This document shows positions 47,014 through 55,513 of a stretch of DNA of 64,000 bases, piece by piece. Source of the stretch: Paracoccus xiamenensis. GTDB taxonomy: Bacteria > Pseudomonadota > Alphaproteobacteria > Rhodobacterales > Rhodobacteraceae. Each line of letters opens with the position of its first letter. Position 1 is the stretch's first letter. The stretch spans positions 186,001 through 250,000 of the forward strand of contig NZ_JAAOHY010000003.1 in the NCBI RefSeq assembly GCF_011308835.1. The letters are read 5' to 3'. The position numbers were made by a program, and so were the translations under genes. A model generated the notes under the pieces. It saw only the letters and a program-made list of their open reading frames with translations, had not been told where the DNA came from and did no database searches.

Positions 47014-47153
47014 CGGCAACTCCTTCCTGATCCTGAACGGGATGGCCGCAGCATCGCATCAACCGGGCCGGGCTGGCAAGCGATACGGCGATACGGCGAT
47101 ATGCGGCACGGGGGCGCTTGCCGCCACGCGCCCCCTCTGCCATGAAGACCGCC

Positions 47154-48518
47154 ATGGCCAGACCCGTTACCAGTTTCATCTGTCAGGAATGCGGCGCGAC
47201 TCATAAGAAATGGGCCGGGCGATGCGATGCCTGCGGGGCATGGAACACCGTGGTCGAGGAAGCCCCGCTGAGCCAGGGACCGGGGCGCGGCCTTGGTGCG
47301 GCGAAGGGCAAGACCGTGCCGCTGACGCCGCTGTCCACGCTGGAGCCGCCGCCGCCGCGCACCTCCTCTGGCCTTGTCGAGTTTGACCGCGTGCTGGGCG
47401 GTGGGCTGGTGCCGGGATCGGCCATTCTGGTCGGCGGCGATCCGGGGATCGGGAAATCGACGCTGCTGTTGCAGGCCGCCAGCGCGCTTGCCCGGCAGGG
47501 ATCGCATGCGATCTATATCTCGGGCGAGGAAGCCTCGGCGCAGGTCCGCATGCGCGCCCATCGGCTGGGCCTGGCCGAGGCGCCGGTTCGGCTGGGCGCG
47601 GAAACGGCGCTGCGCGATATCCTGACCACGCTGGACGCCGAACAGCCCGATCTGGCGGTGATCGATTCGATTCAGACGCTGTGGTCCGACACGGTCGAGG
47701 CCGCCCCCGGTTCGGTCAGCCAGGTCCGCGCATCGGCGCATGAACTGGTCACCTTCGCCAAGAAACGCGGTGTGGCAATCATTATCGTGGGCCATGTCAC
47801 CAAGGACGGCCAGATCGCAGGCCCCCGCGTGGTCGAACATATGGTCGATACGGTGCTGTATTTCGAAGGCGAGCGCGGCCACCAGTTCCGCATCCTGCGC
47901 GCGGTGAAGAACCGCTTTGGCCCCGCGGATGAGATCGGCGTCTTCGAGATGACGGGCGGCGGGCTGGCCGAGGTCGCGAATCCCTCGGCGCTGTTTCTGT
48001 CCGAACGCGGCCAGCCCTCGCCCGGCAGCGCGGTTTTCGCAGGAATCGAGGGCACACGCCCGGTGCTGACCGAAATTCAGGCGCTGGTGGCGCCGTCGAC
48101 GCTGGCCAGTCCGCGCCGGACGGTGGTCGGGCTGGACAGCGGGCGCGTCAGCACCATCCTTGCCGTGCTGGAGGCGCGCTGCGGGATTCCCTTTGCAGGG
48201 CTTGATGTTTTCCTGAACGTGGCCGGCGGGATGCGGGTCAATGAACCCGCCGCCGACCTTGCCATTGCCGCCGCCCTGTTAAGCGCGCGCGAGGACAGCG
48301 CCCTGCCCGCCGATTGCGTCACTTTCGGCGAAATCAGCCTGTCCGGGGCGCTTCGTCCGGTGGCGCAGGCCGAAAACAGGTTGAAAGAAGCGCAGAAACT
48401 TGGTTTTTCACAGGCCATAATTCCTGCGTCTCAGAAAATCGAGGGCGCAGGCGGGATGCGGCTGGATCGCATCACCGACCTGACAAGCTTTGTCGGCGAG
48501 ATCTTCGGCGCCGGTTAA
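47154..48518 (+). CDS. radA: DNA repair protein RadA
   Basis: A 454-residue RecA-like ATPase with helicase activity, acting on recombination intermediates and branch migration. It has an N-terminal zinc finger (Cys10, Cys13, Cys24, Cys27), Walker A GGDPGIGKST (94-103), the RadA motif KNRFG in RAVKNRFGPADEIGVFEM, and a C-terminal Lon-like domain with NVAGGMRVNEPAADLAIAAALLSA. ATG 47154 (MARPVTSFICQECG) matches the family start; an ATG four codons upstream lacks a ribosome-binding site. cvpA follows 42 bp later. Confidence 0.95.
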   Translation: MARPVTSFICQECGATHKKWAGRCDACGAWNTVVEEAPLSQGPGRGLGAAKGKTVPLTPLSTLEPPPPRTSSGLVEFDRVLGGGLVPGSAILVGGDPGIGKSTLLLQAASALARQGSHAIYISGEEASAQVRMRAHRLGLAEAPVRLGAETALRDILTTLDAEQPDLAVIDSIQTLWSDTVEAAPGSVSQVRASAHELVTFAKKRGVAIIIVGHVTKDGQIAGPRVVEHMVDTVLYFEGERGHQFRILRAVKNRFGPADEIGVFEMTGGGLAEVANPSALFLSERGQPSPGSAVFAGIEGTRPVLTEIQALVAPSTLASPRRTVVGLDSGRVSTILAVLEARCGIPFAGLDVFLNVAGGMRVNEPAADLAIAAALLSAREDSALPADCVTFGEISLSGALRPVAQAENRLKEAQKLGFSQAIIPASQKIEGAGGMRLDRITDLTSFVGEIFGAG

Positions 48519-48560
48519 AATGGGACAGTGCGGCCAAGATTGCCGCGAAAAGGTGGCAGA

Positions 48561-49202
48561 ATGGACGGCTTCACGATTATCGACGGCATCGTTGCGGCCG
48601 TCATCATCCTTTCGGCGATCCTGGCATATGCGCGCGGCTTCGTGCGCGAATCGCTGGCGATCCTGGGCTGGATCGGGGCGGCCGTGCTGGCCTTTCTGTT
48701 CGCCGCCACCGTAAGGCCGATGATCGCGCAGGTGCCGGTTCTGGAACAATTCCTGGGCGAAAGCTGCGAATTGGCGACCATCGCCGCCTTCGCCGTCGTC
48801 TTCGCGCTGGCGCTGGTGCTGTTTTCGATCATCACGCCGCTGTTTTCCTCGGTCGTGCAGCGCTCGGCGCTTGGCGGGGTGGATCAGGGCATGGGCTTCT
48901 TGTTCGGGGTCGCGCGTGGTATACTTCTGGTCGCGATTGCCTTCATCGTCTACGACCGCGTCATGGCATCGACGCCGGTGGCGATGGTGGACAATTCGCG
49001 CTCGGTTCAGGTGTTCAACCGCATGACGGGCCAGCTGAACGCGGAAATTCCGCAGGACGCGCCGGGCTGGATCACCAACCGTTACAACCAGTTGGTCTCG
49101 GGCTGCACCGGCACCGCCGTCACCACGCCCGAAGCCGCGCCGACCGGCGCCGCCCCCGCGACCGAACAGGCCGCCGAACCCGCGCCCGCCCCGGCAAACT
49201 AG
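48561..49202 (+). CDS. cvpA: CvpA family protein
   Basis: A 213-residue inner-membrane protein of the CvpA family, with four to five hydrophobic segments (IIDGIVAAVIILSAILAYARGFVRESLAILGWIGAAVLAFLFA, IAAFAVVFALALVLFSIITPLF, ARGILLVAIAFIVYDRV). The C-terminal 60 residues are periplasmic or cytosolic and Ala/Pro rich. CvpA was found as necessary for colicin V production and is frequently encoded upstream of purF, as here. ATG 48561 has AAAAGGTGG upstream. A terminator hairpin follows. Confidence 0.93.
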   Translation: MDGFTIIDGIVAAVIILSAILAYARGFVRESLAILGWIGAAVLAFLFAATVRPMIAQVPVLEQFLGESCELATIAAFAVVFALALVLFSIITPLFSSVVQRSALGGVDQGMGFLFGVARGILLVAIAFIVYDRVMASTPVAMVDNSRSVQVFNRMTGQLNAEIPQDAPGWITNRYNQLVSGCTGTAVTTPEAAPTGAAPATEQAAEPAPAPAN

Positions 49203-49232
49203 ACGTCACGCGCGCTGATGTGACGATTTTGC

Positions 49233-49263
49233 GTCATGCCCTGCCTTGCAGGGCGTGACTTTC
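49233..49263 (+). terminator. Terminator-like hairpin after cvpA
   Basis: GTCATGCCCTGC (49233-49244), a CTT loop, GCAGGGCGTGAC (49248-49259), one G-T pair in the stem, then TTTCC. Its right arm overlaps the probable purF -35 box. Confidence 0.6.
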
Positions 49264-49283
49264 CTTGCGTCACCCCCTATCTA
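49255..49283 (+). promoter_or_regulatory. Possible purF promoter
   Basis: GTGACT, a 17-base spacer, then TATCTA, about 34 bases before the purF ATG. Confidence 0.35.
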
Positions 49284-49316
49284 GTGGCGCGACCCCAGAA
49301 CTGTCAGGTGAGCCCT

Positions 49317-50804
49317 ATGCAACCCTTCCTCGCGCATCCATTCGATGACGACCGTCTGCACGAGGAATGCGGCGTCTTCGGTGTCATCGGCGTCGCTGAA
49401 GCGGCGAATTTCGTCGCCCTCGGGCTGCACGCGCTGCAGCATCGCGGCCAGGAAGCAGGCGGCATCATCAGCCACGATAGCGAGAGCGGCTTTAACAGCG
49501 CGCACAGGTTCGGCTATGTCCGTGACAACTTCACCAAGCAGTCGCTGATGGAAACGCTGCCGGGGCCGCTGGCCATCGGCCATGTGCGCTATTCCACCGC
49601 CGGCGCGAAAGCCGCCCATATCCGCGATGTGCAGCCCTTCTTTGGTGAATTTTCCATGGGCGGCTGCGCGGTCGCCCATAACGGCAATATCACCAATGCC
49701 GATGCCCTGCGGCGCGAGCTGATCGAGCGCGGCTCGATCTTCCAGTCGGGCAGCGATTCGGAATGCATCATTCACCTGATGGCGCGGTCGATCCAGAAGA
49801 ACATCCCCGAACGGATGAAGGACGCGCTGCGCCGGATCGAGGGCGCGTTCAGCGTCATCGCCATGACCCGCACCAAGCTGATCGGTGTGCGCGACCCGCT
49901 TGGCGTGCGCCCGCTGGTGATCGGCAAGCTGGGCGATGACGGCTATGCCCTGTCGTCCGAGACCTGTGGTCTCGACATCATCGGCGCCGAATTCCTGCGC
50001 GAGGTCGAGCCGGGCGAGATGGTGGTGATTTCCAAGGGCAAGATCGAAAGCTCGCGCCCGTTCCACCCGACGCCTTCGCGCTTCTGCATCTTCGAGCATG
50101 TCTATTTCAGCCGCCCCGATTCGATCATCGGCGGCCGCTCGGTCTATGAAACCCGCCTTCAGATCGGTGTGGAACTGGCGCGCGAGGCCCCGGTCGAGGC
50201 CGATCTGGTCTGCCCGGTCCCTGATTCGGGGACACCGGCCGCCATCGGCTATGCGCAGGAATCGGGCATTCCCTACGGAATGGGAATCATCCGCAACCAG
50301 TATATGGGCCGGACCTTCATCGAACCCACCGACCAGATCCGCAACATGGGCGTGCGGCTGAAGCTGAACGTCAACCGCTCGCTGATCGCGGGCAAGCGGG
50401 TCGTGCTGGTTGACGATTCGGTGGTGCGCGGCACCACCAGCCGCAAGATCAAGGACATGATCCTGGATGCTGGCGCCAAGGAGGTGCATTTCCGCATCGC
50501 CAGCCCGCCGACCGCCTGGCCCTGCTTCTACGGTGTCGACACGCCTGACCGTGAAAAGCTGCTGGCGGCCCAGATGTCGGTCGAGGAAATGCGCGAATGG
50601 ATCGGCGTGGACAGCCTGTCCTTCGTCTCGCTGGACGGTCTGTATCGCGCGGCTGGCGAAGCCAAGGGCCGCGACAAATCCTGCCCGCAATATTGCGATG
50701 CCTGCTTCTCGGGCGACTACCCTGTTGCACCCTTCGACCAGTTGCAGCGCGGCTTCCAGATGAAAGACGGCTCGGAAACTGCGCCAAGCCACGCGGCCGA
50801 ATAG
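49317..50804 (+). CDS. purF: Amidophosphoribosyltransferase
   Basis: A 495-residue enzyme that makes phosphoribosylamine from PRPP and glutamine, the first committed step of purine synthesis. The Ntn-type glutaminase domain should mature by removal of 17 residues to expose Cys18 (EECGVFGVIG). ALQHRGQEAGGI and SGSDSECIIHL are glutaminase marks, and the PRPP-binding motif VVLVDDSVVRGTTSRKI lies in the C-terminal phosphoribosyltransferase domain. AGGTGA precedes the ATG. Several cysteines (SCPQYCDACFSGDYP) near the end fit the iron-sulfur-type PurF, which is inference. Confidence 0.97.
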   Translation: MQPFLAHPFDDDRLHEECGVFGVIGVAEAANFVALGLHALQHRGQEAGGIISHDSESGFNSAHRFGYVRDNFTKQSLMETLPGPLAIGHVRYSTAGAKAAHIRDVQPFFGEFSMGGCAVAHNGNITNADALRRELIERGSIFQSGSDSECIIHLMARSIQKNIPERMKDALRRIEGAFSVIAMTRTKLIGVRDPLGVRPLVIGKLGDDGYALSSETCGLDIIGAEFLREVEPGEMVVISKGKIESSRPFHPTPSRFCIFEHVYFSRPDSIIGGRSVYETRLQIGVELAREAPVEADLVCPVPDSGTPAAIGYAQESGIPYGMGIIRNQYMGRTFIEPTDQIRNMGVRLKLNVNRSLIAGKRVVLVDDSVVRGTTSRKIKDMILDAGAKEVHFRIASPPTAWPCFYGVDTPDREKLLAAQMSVEEMREWIGVDSLSFVSLDGLYRAAGEAKGRDKSCPQYCDACFSGDYPVAPFDQLQRGFQMKDGSETAPSHAAE

Positions 50805-50820
50805 GCCTGCGGGGAATCAG

Positions 50821-50891
50821 CTGCCTCCGGCGGGGATATTTATCCCAGCGTGAATTTCATTCTGGTCCAAATATCCCCCGCGGAGCGGGCG
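50821..50891. repeat. Dispersed intergenic repeat, head-to-head pair
   Basis: The right half (50855-50891) reads TTTCATTCTGGTCCAAATAT then CCCCCGCGGAGCGGG, matching the copies at 4700-4750 and 56231-56260. The left half, read on the minus strand, is a related variant (ATTCACGCTGGGATAAATAT then CCCCGCCGGAGG). The pair fills the gap between convergent purF and zapA. Confidence 0.6.
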
Positions 50892-50901
50892 GCATTGCCG
50901 A

Positions 50902-51243
50902 TCAGGACCGGTCTTCGGCCTTTTGCGCCAAGGCTTCAGCGCGCGTCGCAAGTTCAGCCATGCTGTCCTGCACTTCCGAGGCGACCATGCCGCTTGCGGC
51001 TTGGCGCATCCGGATCAGTTCGCGTTCAGCCGCAAGCGCGCGGTCTTCCATGGTGTTGTGGCGATCGGCCAGCATCAGCCCGGCCAGCAGCAGCAGCCGC
51101 GGTTCGGGCATGCGGCCGGCCTGATCGATGATTTTCTGCGCTTCTTCGTCCAGCAGGGCGCCGGCCCGGCGCAGCAGGCGTTCTTCGCCGTCCTGCGCCT
51201 GAAGCGTGTATTCCTTGTGACCGATGGTGAAGGTGACGTCCAT
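50902..51243 (-). CDS. zapA: Cell division protein ZapA
   Basis: A 113-residue FtsZ-ring-associated protein which bundles FtsZ filaments at mid-cell. The N-terminal globular part is MDVTFTIGHKEYTLQAQDGEERLLRRAGALLDEEA; it is followed by a long helix ending ASEVQDSMAELATRAEALAQKAEDRS, the dimerising coiled coil. The start at 51243 sits 1 base past the stop codon of the coiled-coil gene that precedes it on the same strand, so the two are co-transcribed. Confidence 0.92.
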   Translation of the reverse strand: MDVTFTIGHKEYTLQAQDGEERLLRRAGALLDEEAQKIIDQAGRMPEPRLLLLAGLMLADRHNTMEDRALAAERELIRMRQAASGMVASEVQDSMAELATRAEALAQKAEDRS

Positions 51244-51244
51244 T

Positions 51245-51625
51245 TCAGCCCTCGCTCTTGTCGAATGCGACCACTTCGCCCGAGGCGGGCGCGACGTTTT
51301 CAGCATAGGGGGCATCCGAGGCGCGCGGCGCGCGCGCGATCAGCTGTTCCAGCCCCGACATGATGTCATCCAGCGCCGCGATTTCGGCGGCGCGGGTGCT
51401 GCGCATCAGGTCCAGTTCGGATTGCAGTTCCGCATCCACGGGGGCGGCATCGTCGCGCATTGCGGCCAATTCTGCCTCGACCTCCGCGAGACGCTGCTTC
51501 AGCGCAGCGTTTTCGGCACGCAGCGCCTCTGCCCCGGCATCTTCGTGAGTACCCTTATCGAGGGCCTGGTCGATGCGGCCAAGGGCGGCAATCAGGCGCT
51601 TTTCGCTGTCCGCAAAACTGGTCAT
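51245..51625 (-). CDS. Coiled-coil protein encoded directly upstream of zapA
   Basis: A 126-residue acidic protein, helical for most of its length. The stretch RLIAALGRIDQALDKGTHEDAGAEALRAENAALKQRLAEVEAELAAM has a heptad pattern, as expected for a coiled coil. The C-terminus (APYAENVAPASGEVVAFDKSEG) is unstructured. No named family recognised, but such a gene regularly precedes zapA in Rhodobacterales, suggesting a role in cell division or as a ZapB-like partner (inference). I chose ATG 51625; ATG 51640 would add five residues. Confidence 0.8.
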   Translation of the reverse strand: MTSFADSEKRLIAALGRIDQALDKGTHEDAGAEALRAENAALKQRLAEVEAELAAMRDDAAPVDAELQSELDLMRSTRAAEIAALDDIMSGLEQLIARAPRASDAPYAENVAPASGEVVAFDKSEG

Positions 51626-51684
51626 TGGGGGTCCCGACATGAAAACATGACGAAATGTCTTACAGGACCGGGACCAAAAAACAA

Positions 51685-51712
51685 GAACGGGCGGGGATTC
51701 ACCCGCCCGTTC
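51685..51712 (-). terminator. Intrinsic terminator of the BCCT transporter gene
   Basis: GAACGGGCGGG, a 6-base loop, CCCGCCCGTTC, an 11-bp perfect stem. On the minus strand it is followed by TTGTTTTTT. Confidence 0.9.
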
Positions 51713-51739
51713 AGCAATTACTGGCCAGCGTTTCCTGGC

Positions 51740-53473
51740 TTAGGTGAGTTCACGTTTTTCGCCCATCAGCCCTTTGACGATGGCCCAGCAGGCGCCAAGC
51801 AGCACGATCGTAAAGGGAAATCCGGTCGAGACCGCCATTGCCTGCAGCGCGGTCAGACCGCCCGACAGCAGCAGCGCAATCGCCACCAGCCCTTCGAAGC
51901 TGCACCAGAAGATGCGCTGCGGGGTGGGCGCGTTGACCTTGCCGCCTGCCGCGATCGTGTCGATCACCAGCGATCCAGAATCGGACGAGGTGATGAAGAA
52001 CACGATCACCAGCACGATGCCGACGAAGCTGGTGATTTCGGTCAGCGGCAGTTGCGACAGCATCTGGAACAGCTTCAGTTCCAGCGCCGCGTCCGAGATG
52101 CCCGAGAAACCGGCCAGCGTCATCGAGATGGCCGTGCCCCCGAAGGTCGTCATCCACAGCACCGAGATGATGGCCGGCACGATCAGCACCGCCGTCAGGA
52201 ACTGCCGCACGGTCCGCCCACGCGACACGCGCGCGATGAACATGCCGACAAACGGTGACCAGCTGATCCACCACGCCCAGTAGAAGGCGGTCCAGCCCTG
52301 CCGGAAGTTGTCATCATCACGTCCGAACGGGTTCGACAGCGGGATGATTTCCTGCGCATAGGCCTTCAGGTTGCCGAAGAAGCCGCCAAGGATGTCTGCC
52401 GTCGGGCCAAGCACGATCACGAAGATCATCAGCGCGAAGGCAAGGAACATGTTGATCTCGGACAGGCGCTTGACGCCCTTTTCCACGCCCGCCACGACGC
52501 TGAAGGTCGCGACTGCGGTAATGGCGAGGATCAGGAAGATCTTGGTCGTGTTGGTGGCGGGAATGTCGAACAGGAAGTTCAGACCTGCGGTCGCCTGTTC
52601 GGCCCCGAAGCCAAGCGAGGTCGCCAGACCGAAGATGGTCGCAAAGACCGCCAGAATGTCGATGACATGACCCGGCCAGCCCCAGATGCGTTCCCCCAGA
52701 AGCGGGTAAAAGACCGAACGCATGGTCAGCGGCAGGCCCTTGTTGAAGGAAAACAGCGCCAACGCCAGTGCCACGACGGCATAGATCGCCCAGGGGTGCA
52801 GCCCCCAGTGGAAGATGGTCGCGGCCATGCCCAGACGGCGGGCCGCCATTTCGTCGCCGGCGGCACCTTGCAGGGGTGCCCAATCGGTGCGGGCGCCTTC
52901 CTCGACCACCACACCGGCCAGCGAGGCGTCGAAATGGCTCATCGGTTCGGAAACGCCATAGAACATCAGCCCGATGCCCATCCCGGCTGCAAACAGCATG
53001 GCGAACCAGCCCGACAGGGAATAATCCGGCGTTGCCTCTGGACCGCCAAGGCGGACACTGCCCAGCGGCGACAGGATCAGCCCGAGGCACAGCAGCACGA
53101 AAATGTTGCCGGCGATCAGGAAGAACCAGTCAAGCTTGCTGGTCAGGAAGTCGCGCAGACCGTTGAAGAACGGGTCCAGCTGATGCTGAAAGATCAGCGC
53201 CGCCAGCGTGAATGCAATGATCGCCAGCGACGAGAACAGGAAGACGGGCTTATGCACATCGAATTCGATGGTGAAGGCGTGACTGATGTTGTCCTGGCCG
53301 ATCTCGTATTCGGTTTCGATGACTTCGGTCGTGCCTTCGGGTGCGGGGACGGCCTCCTCGGCCGCGTCCTCTGGTGCTTGACCCTCGGTCAATGTCTCGT
53401 CAATTGCCATACTGGCCGGATTTCCCCGCGGATCCGCGGGGTGCCGCGACTGCGGATCGTTCGGTTCGGACAT
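51740..53473 (-). CDS. BCCT family betaine/carnitine/choline transporter
   Basis: A 577-residue secondary transporter with twelve hydrophobic segments. The BCCT signature is clear: FYWAWWISWSPFVGMFIARV followed by SRGRTVRQFL. The aromatic substrate box region WTAFYWAWWIS and GMGIGLMFYGVSEPMSHF support the family. It probably imports glycine betaine, choline or similar compatible solutes by sodium symport, linked to osmotic stress. The N-terminal 75 residues form an acidic tail (EDAAEEAVPAPEGTTEVIETEYEIGQDN). AAAGGAA precedes the ATG at 53473, and a strong terminator closes the gene. Confidence 0.93.
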   Translation of the reverse strand: MSEPNDPQSRHPADPRGNPASMAIDETLTEGQAPEDAAEEAVPAPEGTTEVIETEYEIGQDNISHAFTIEFDVHKPVFLFSSLAIIAFTLAALIFQHQLDPFFNGLRDFLTSKLDWFFLIAGNIFVLLCLGLILSPLGSVRLGGPEATPDYSLSGWFAMLFAAGMGIGLMFYGVSEPMSHFDASLAGVVVEEGARTDWAPLQGAAGDEMAARRLGMAATIFHWGLHPWAIYAVVALALALFSFNKGLPLTMRSVFYPLLGERIWGWPGHVIDILAVFATIFGLATSLGFGAEQATAGLNFLFDIPATNTTKIFLILAITAVATFSVVAGVEKGVKRLSEINMFLAFALMIFVIVLGPTADILGGFFGNLKAYAQEIIPLSNPFGRDDDNFRQGWTAFYWAWWISWSPFVGMFIARVSRGRTVRQFLTAVLIVPAIISVLWMTTFGGTAISMTLAGFSGISDAALELKLFQMLSQLPLTEITSFVGIVLVIVFFITSSDSGSLVIDTIAAGGKVNAPTPQRIFWCSFEGLVAIALLLSGGLTALQAMAVSTGFPFTIVLLGACWAIVKGLMGEKRELT

Positions 53474-53588
53474 GAACTTCCTTTCTGGGGTTGCTTGCTT
53501 TCCGTGAGTGTCAGTTTGAGGGTGGCGCTTATGTCACATTTGCGCGAGGAATGCCACCCTAGGGGCCAAAGAGCGTCGCGTCAGGGGA

Positions 53589-53617
53589 TTGGGCTTTGTC
53601 GCAGGTCAGCGTATAAA
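53589..53617 (+). promoter_or_regulatory. Probable hisB promoter
   Basis: TTGGGC, a 17-base spacer, then TATAAA, 28 bases before the hisB ATG. Confidence 0.55.
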
Positions 53618-53645
53618 GCGGCGGAATTCTTGAAAGGTTCAGGCG

Positions 53646-54233
53646 ATGCGGCAGGCGGAAATCACCCGCAAGACGGCGGAAACGGATATCGAGGTCAGTG
53701 TGAACCTCGACGGCACCGGCGTCTATGACAACCAGACCGGGGTCGGCTTTTTCGACCATATGCTGGACCAGCTTTCGCGCCATTCGCTGATCGACATGCG
53801 CATCCGCGCGGCGGGCGATCTGCATATCGACGATCATCACACGGTGGAAGATGTGGGCATTGCGCTTGGCCAGGCGCTGACCCGCGCGCTTGGCGACAAG
53901 CGCGGGATCCGGCGCTATGGCAGCTTTCTGCTGGCGATGGATGACGCGCAGCTGCGCACCGCGCTGGATCTGTCGGCGCGGCCCTATCTGATCTGGAATG
54001 TGGATTTCCCGACCCAGAAGATCGGCAGCTTCGATACCGAACTGGTGCGCGAGTTCTTTCAGGCTCTGTCGACCCATGGCGGCATCACCCTGCATGTCGA
54101 TGCGCTGCACGGGATCAACAGCCACCACATCGCCGAGGCTGCATTCAAATCCGTCGCCCGCGCCCTGCGCGAGGCGGTAGAGCCCGATCCTCGCATGTCG
54201 GGCGTGCTGCCTTCGACGAAGGGCGCGCTTTGA
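53646..54233 (+). CDS. hisB: Imidazoleglycerol-phosphate dehydratase
   Basis: A 195-residue monofunctional dehydratase catalysing the sixth chemical step of histidine synthesis, the conversion of imidazole-glycerol phosphate to imidazole-acetol phosphate. The duplicated manganese-binding motif is seen in [15 protein letters not shown] and [15 protein letters not shown], and again in [19 protein letters not shown]. Monofunctional length fits alphaproteobacteria. Its stop overlaps the hisH start (TGATG). Confidence 0.97.
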   Translation: MRQAEITRKTAETDIEVSVNLDGTGVYDNQTGVGFFDHMLDQLSRHSLIDMRIRAAGDLHIDDHHTVEDVGIALGQALTRALGDKRGIRRYGSFLLAMDDAQLRTALDLSARPYLIWNVDFPTQKIGSFDTELVREFFQALSTHGGITLHVDALHGINSHHIAEAAFKSVARALREAVEPDPRMSGVLPSTKGAL

Positions 54234-54868
54234 TGCGTGTGGCCCTGGTCGATTACGACAGCGGCAATCTGCATTCGGCGCAGAAGGCCTTTGCGCTGAT
54301 GGGGGCGAAGGCGGGGGCCGAAATCGTCGTGACCTCGGACCCGGAAGCGGTGGCGAAGGCCGACCGGATCGTGCTGCCGGGCGATGGCGCGTTTCCCGCC
54401 TGCAAGGCCGCGCTGGAGGCCGTGCCGGGCATGGTCGAGGCGCTGCGCGAGGCGGTGGAGCGGCGCGCCGTGCCCTTCATGGGCATCTGTGTGGGCATGC
54501 AGATGCTGGCCGATGTCGGCCATGAATATCGCGACACGGCGGGGCTTGGCTGGATCGGCGGCGAAATCGACGCGATCCGCCCGGCGGATCCTGCGCTGAA
54601 AGTGCCGCATATGGGCTGGAACGAGTTGCGCCTGCGCGGCAGTCATCCGGTTCTGGACGGCATCAACGACGGCGATCACGCCTATTTCGTCCATAGCTGG
54701 CAGTTCCACCCGACCGACCCGGCGCATCTGCTGGCCGATGTCGATTACGGCGGCCCGGTCACCGCAATCGTTGGGCGCGACAACATCATCGGCACTCAGT
54801 TCCACCCGGAAAAGTCGCAAGCCGTCGGCCTGCGCATCATCGAGAATTTCCTGAACTGGACGCCGTGA
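54233..54868 (+). CDS. hisH: Imidazole glycerol phosphate synthase subunit HisH
   Basis: A 211-residue class I glutamine amidotransferase that supplies ammonia to HisF through a shared tunnel. The nucleophile is in FMGICVGMQML, and the His-Glu pair is in GTQFHPEKSQ. DYDSGNLHS at the N-terminus is the oxyanion/interface strand. ATG 54233 overlaps hisB by one base. A weak GGGCGG/CCGCCC hairpin lies downstream at 54926-54946. Confidence 0.96.
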   Translation: MRVALVDYDSGNLHSAQKAFALMGAKAGAEIVVTSDPEAVAKADRIVLPGDGAFPACKAALEAVPGMVEALREAVERRAVPFMGICVGMQMLADVGHEYRDTAGLGWIGGEIDAIRPADPALKVPHMGWNELRLRGSHPVLDGINDGDHAYFVHSWQFHPTDPAHLLADVDYGGPVTAIVGRDNIIGTQFHPEKSQAVGLRIIENFLNWTP

Positions 54869-54968
54869 AGGCGGATGCTGTTCATCAACCCCATCTGCTT
54901 CAGCGCCGATATGACCAAGCCAGAAGGGCGGCCCATGTGACCGCCCCGCTCTCGTCCGCAAAGGCAGT

Positions 54969-55352
54969 TTACTGCAGCTTTGCCCAGGTCTGGTTCTTGC
55001 AGATCAGCCCACCGGCGACGCAGCCCGCAAGGCTCATCTGATTGCCGCTGACGCTGGCCTTACCGTTATAGATCTTGTTATCGGCCGGACGCAGCACCTT
55101 GCCCTTGTAATTGCCATTGCCCTTCGGGGCCATGTCGATGACGATCTGCTTGCCGATATTGGGCGACTTGAATTCGGCCTTGTCCTTGAAGGTGCGGGTG
55201 ATGGTGCCGCAGAAGGCGCCGCCGCAGGGGGTGATCTGGACATGGGCGAAGGCGCCCTCATCCGGCTGGGTCTGCCACAGCCCCTCGATCGGGTCGGCGG
55301 ATGCGGCACCGGCCAGCAGGCCGAAAGCGGCGGCGAACAGGATTTTCTTCAT
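54969..55352 (-). CDS. DUF2147 family secreted protein
   Basis: A 127-residue periplasmic protein. The signal peptide [19 protein letters not shown] is cut before [14 protein letters not shown], and the domain is a small beta-barrel with [44 protein letters not shown], as in DUF2147. Function is unknown. It is inserted on the opposite strand within the histidine cluster, between hisH and hisA, so it needs its own promoter. GGGAGGAGAAA precedes the ATG. Confidence 0.88.
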   Translation of the reverse strand: MKKILFAAAFGLLAGAASADPIEGLWQTQPDEGAFAHVQITPCGGAFCGTITRTFKDKAEFKSPNIGKQIVIDMAPKGNGNYKGKVLRPADNKIYNGKASVSGNQMSLAGCVAGGLICKNQTWAKLQ

Positions 55353-55513
55353 GGTTTCTCCTCCCAAAGATCCGTTTTGTCGGGATCAGAGGTCACGCCT
55401 GCGATTCCCGCAAGCATGACGTAGGGTCGAAGGCCAGGTTGACGCAGCTGCCGCCATGCTTGCCCTGCCCGCGCCCCTGTGGCAAAGCGCGGCGAACCAA
55501 GCCGGAGCCTGCC

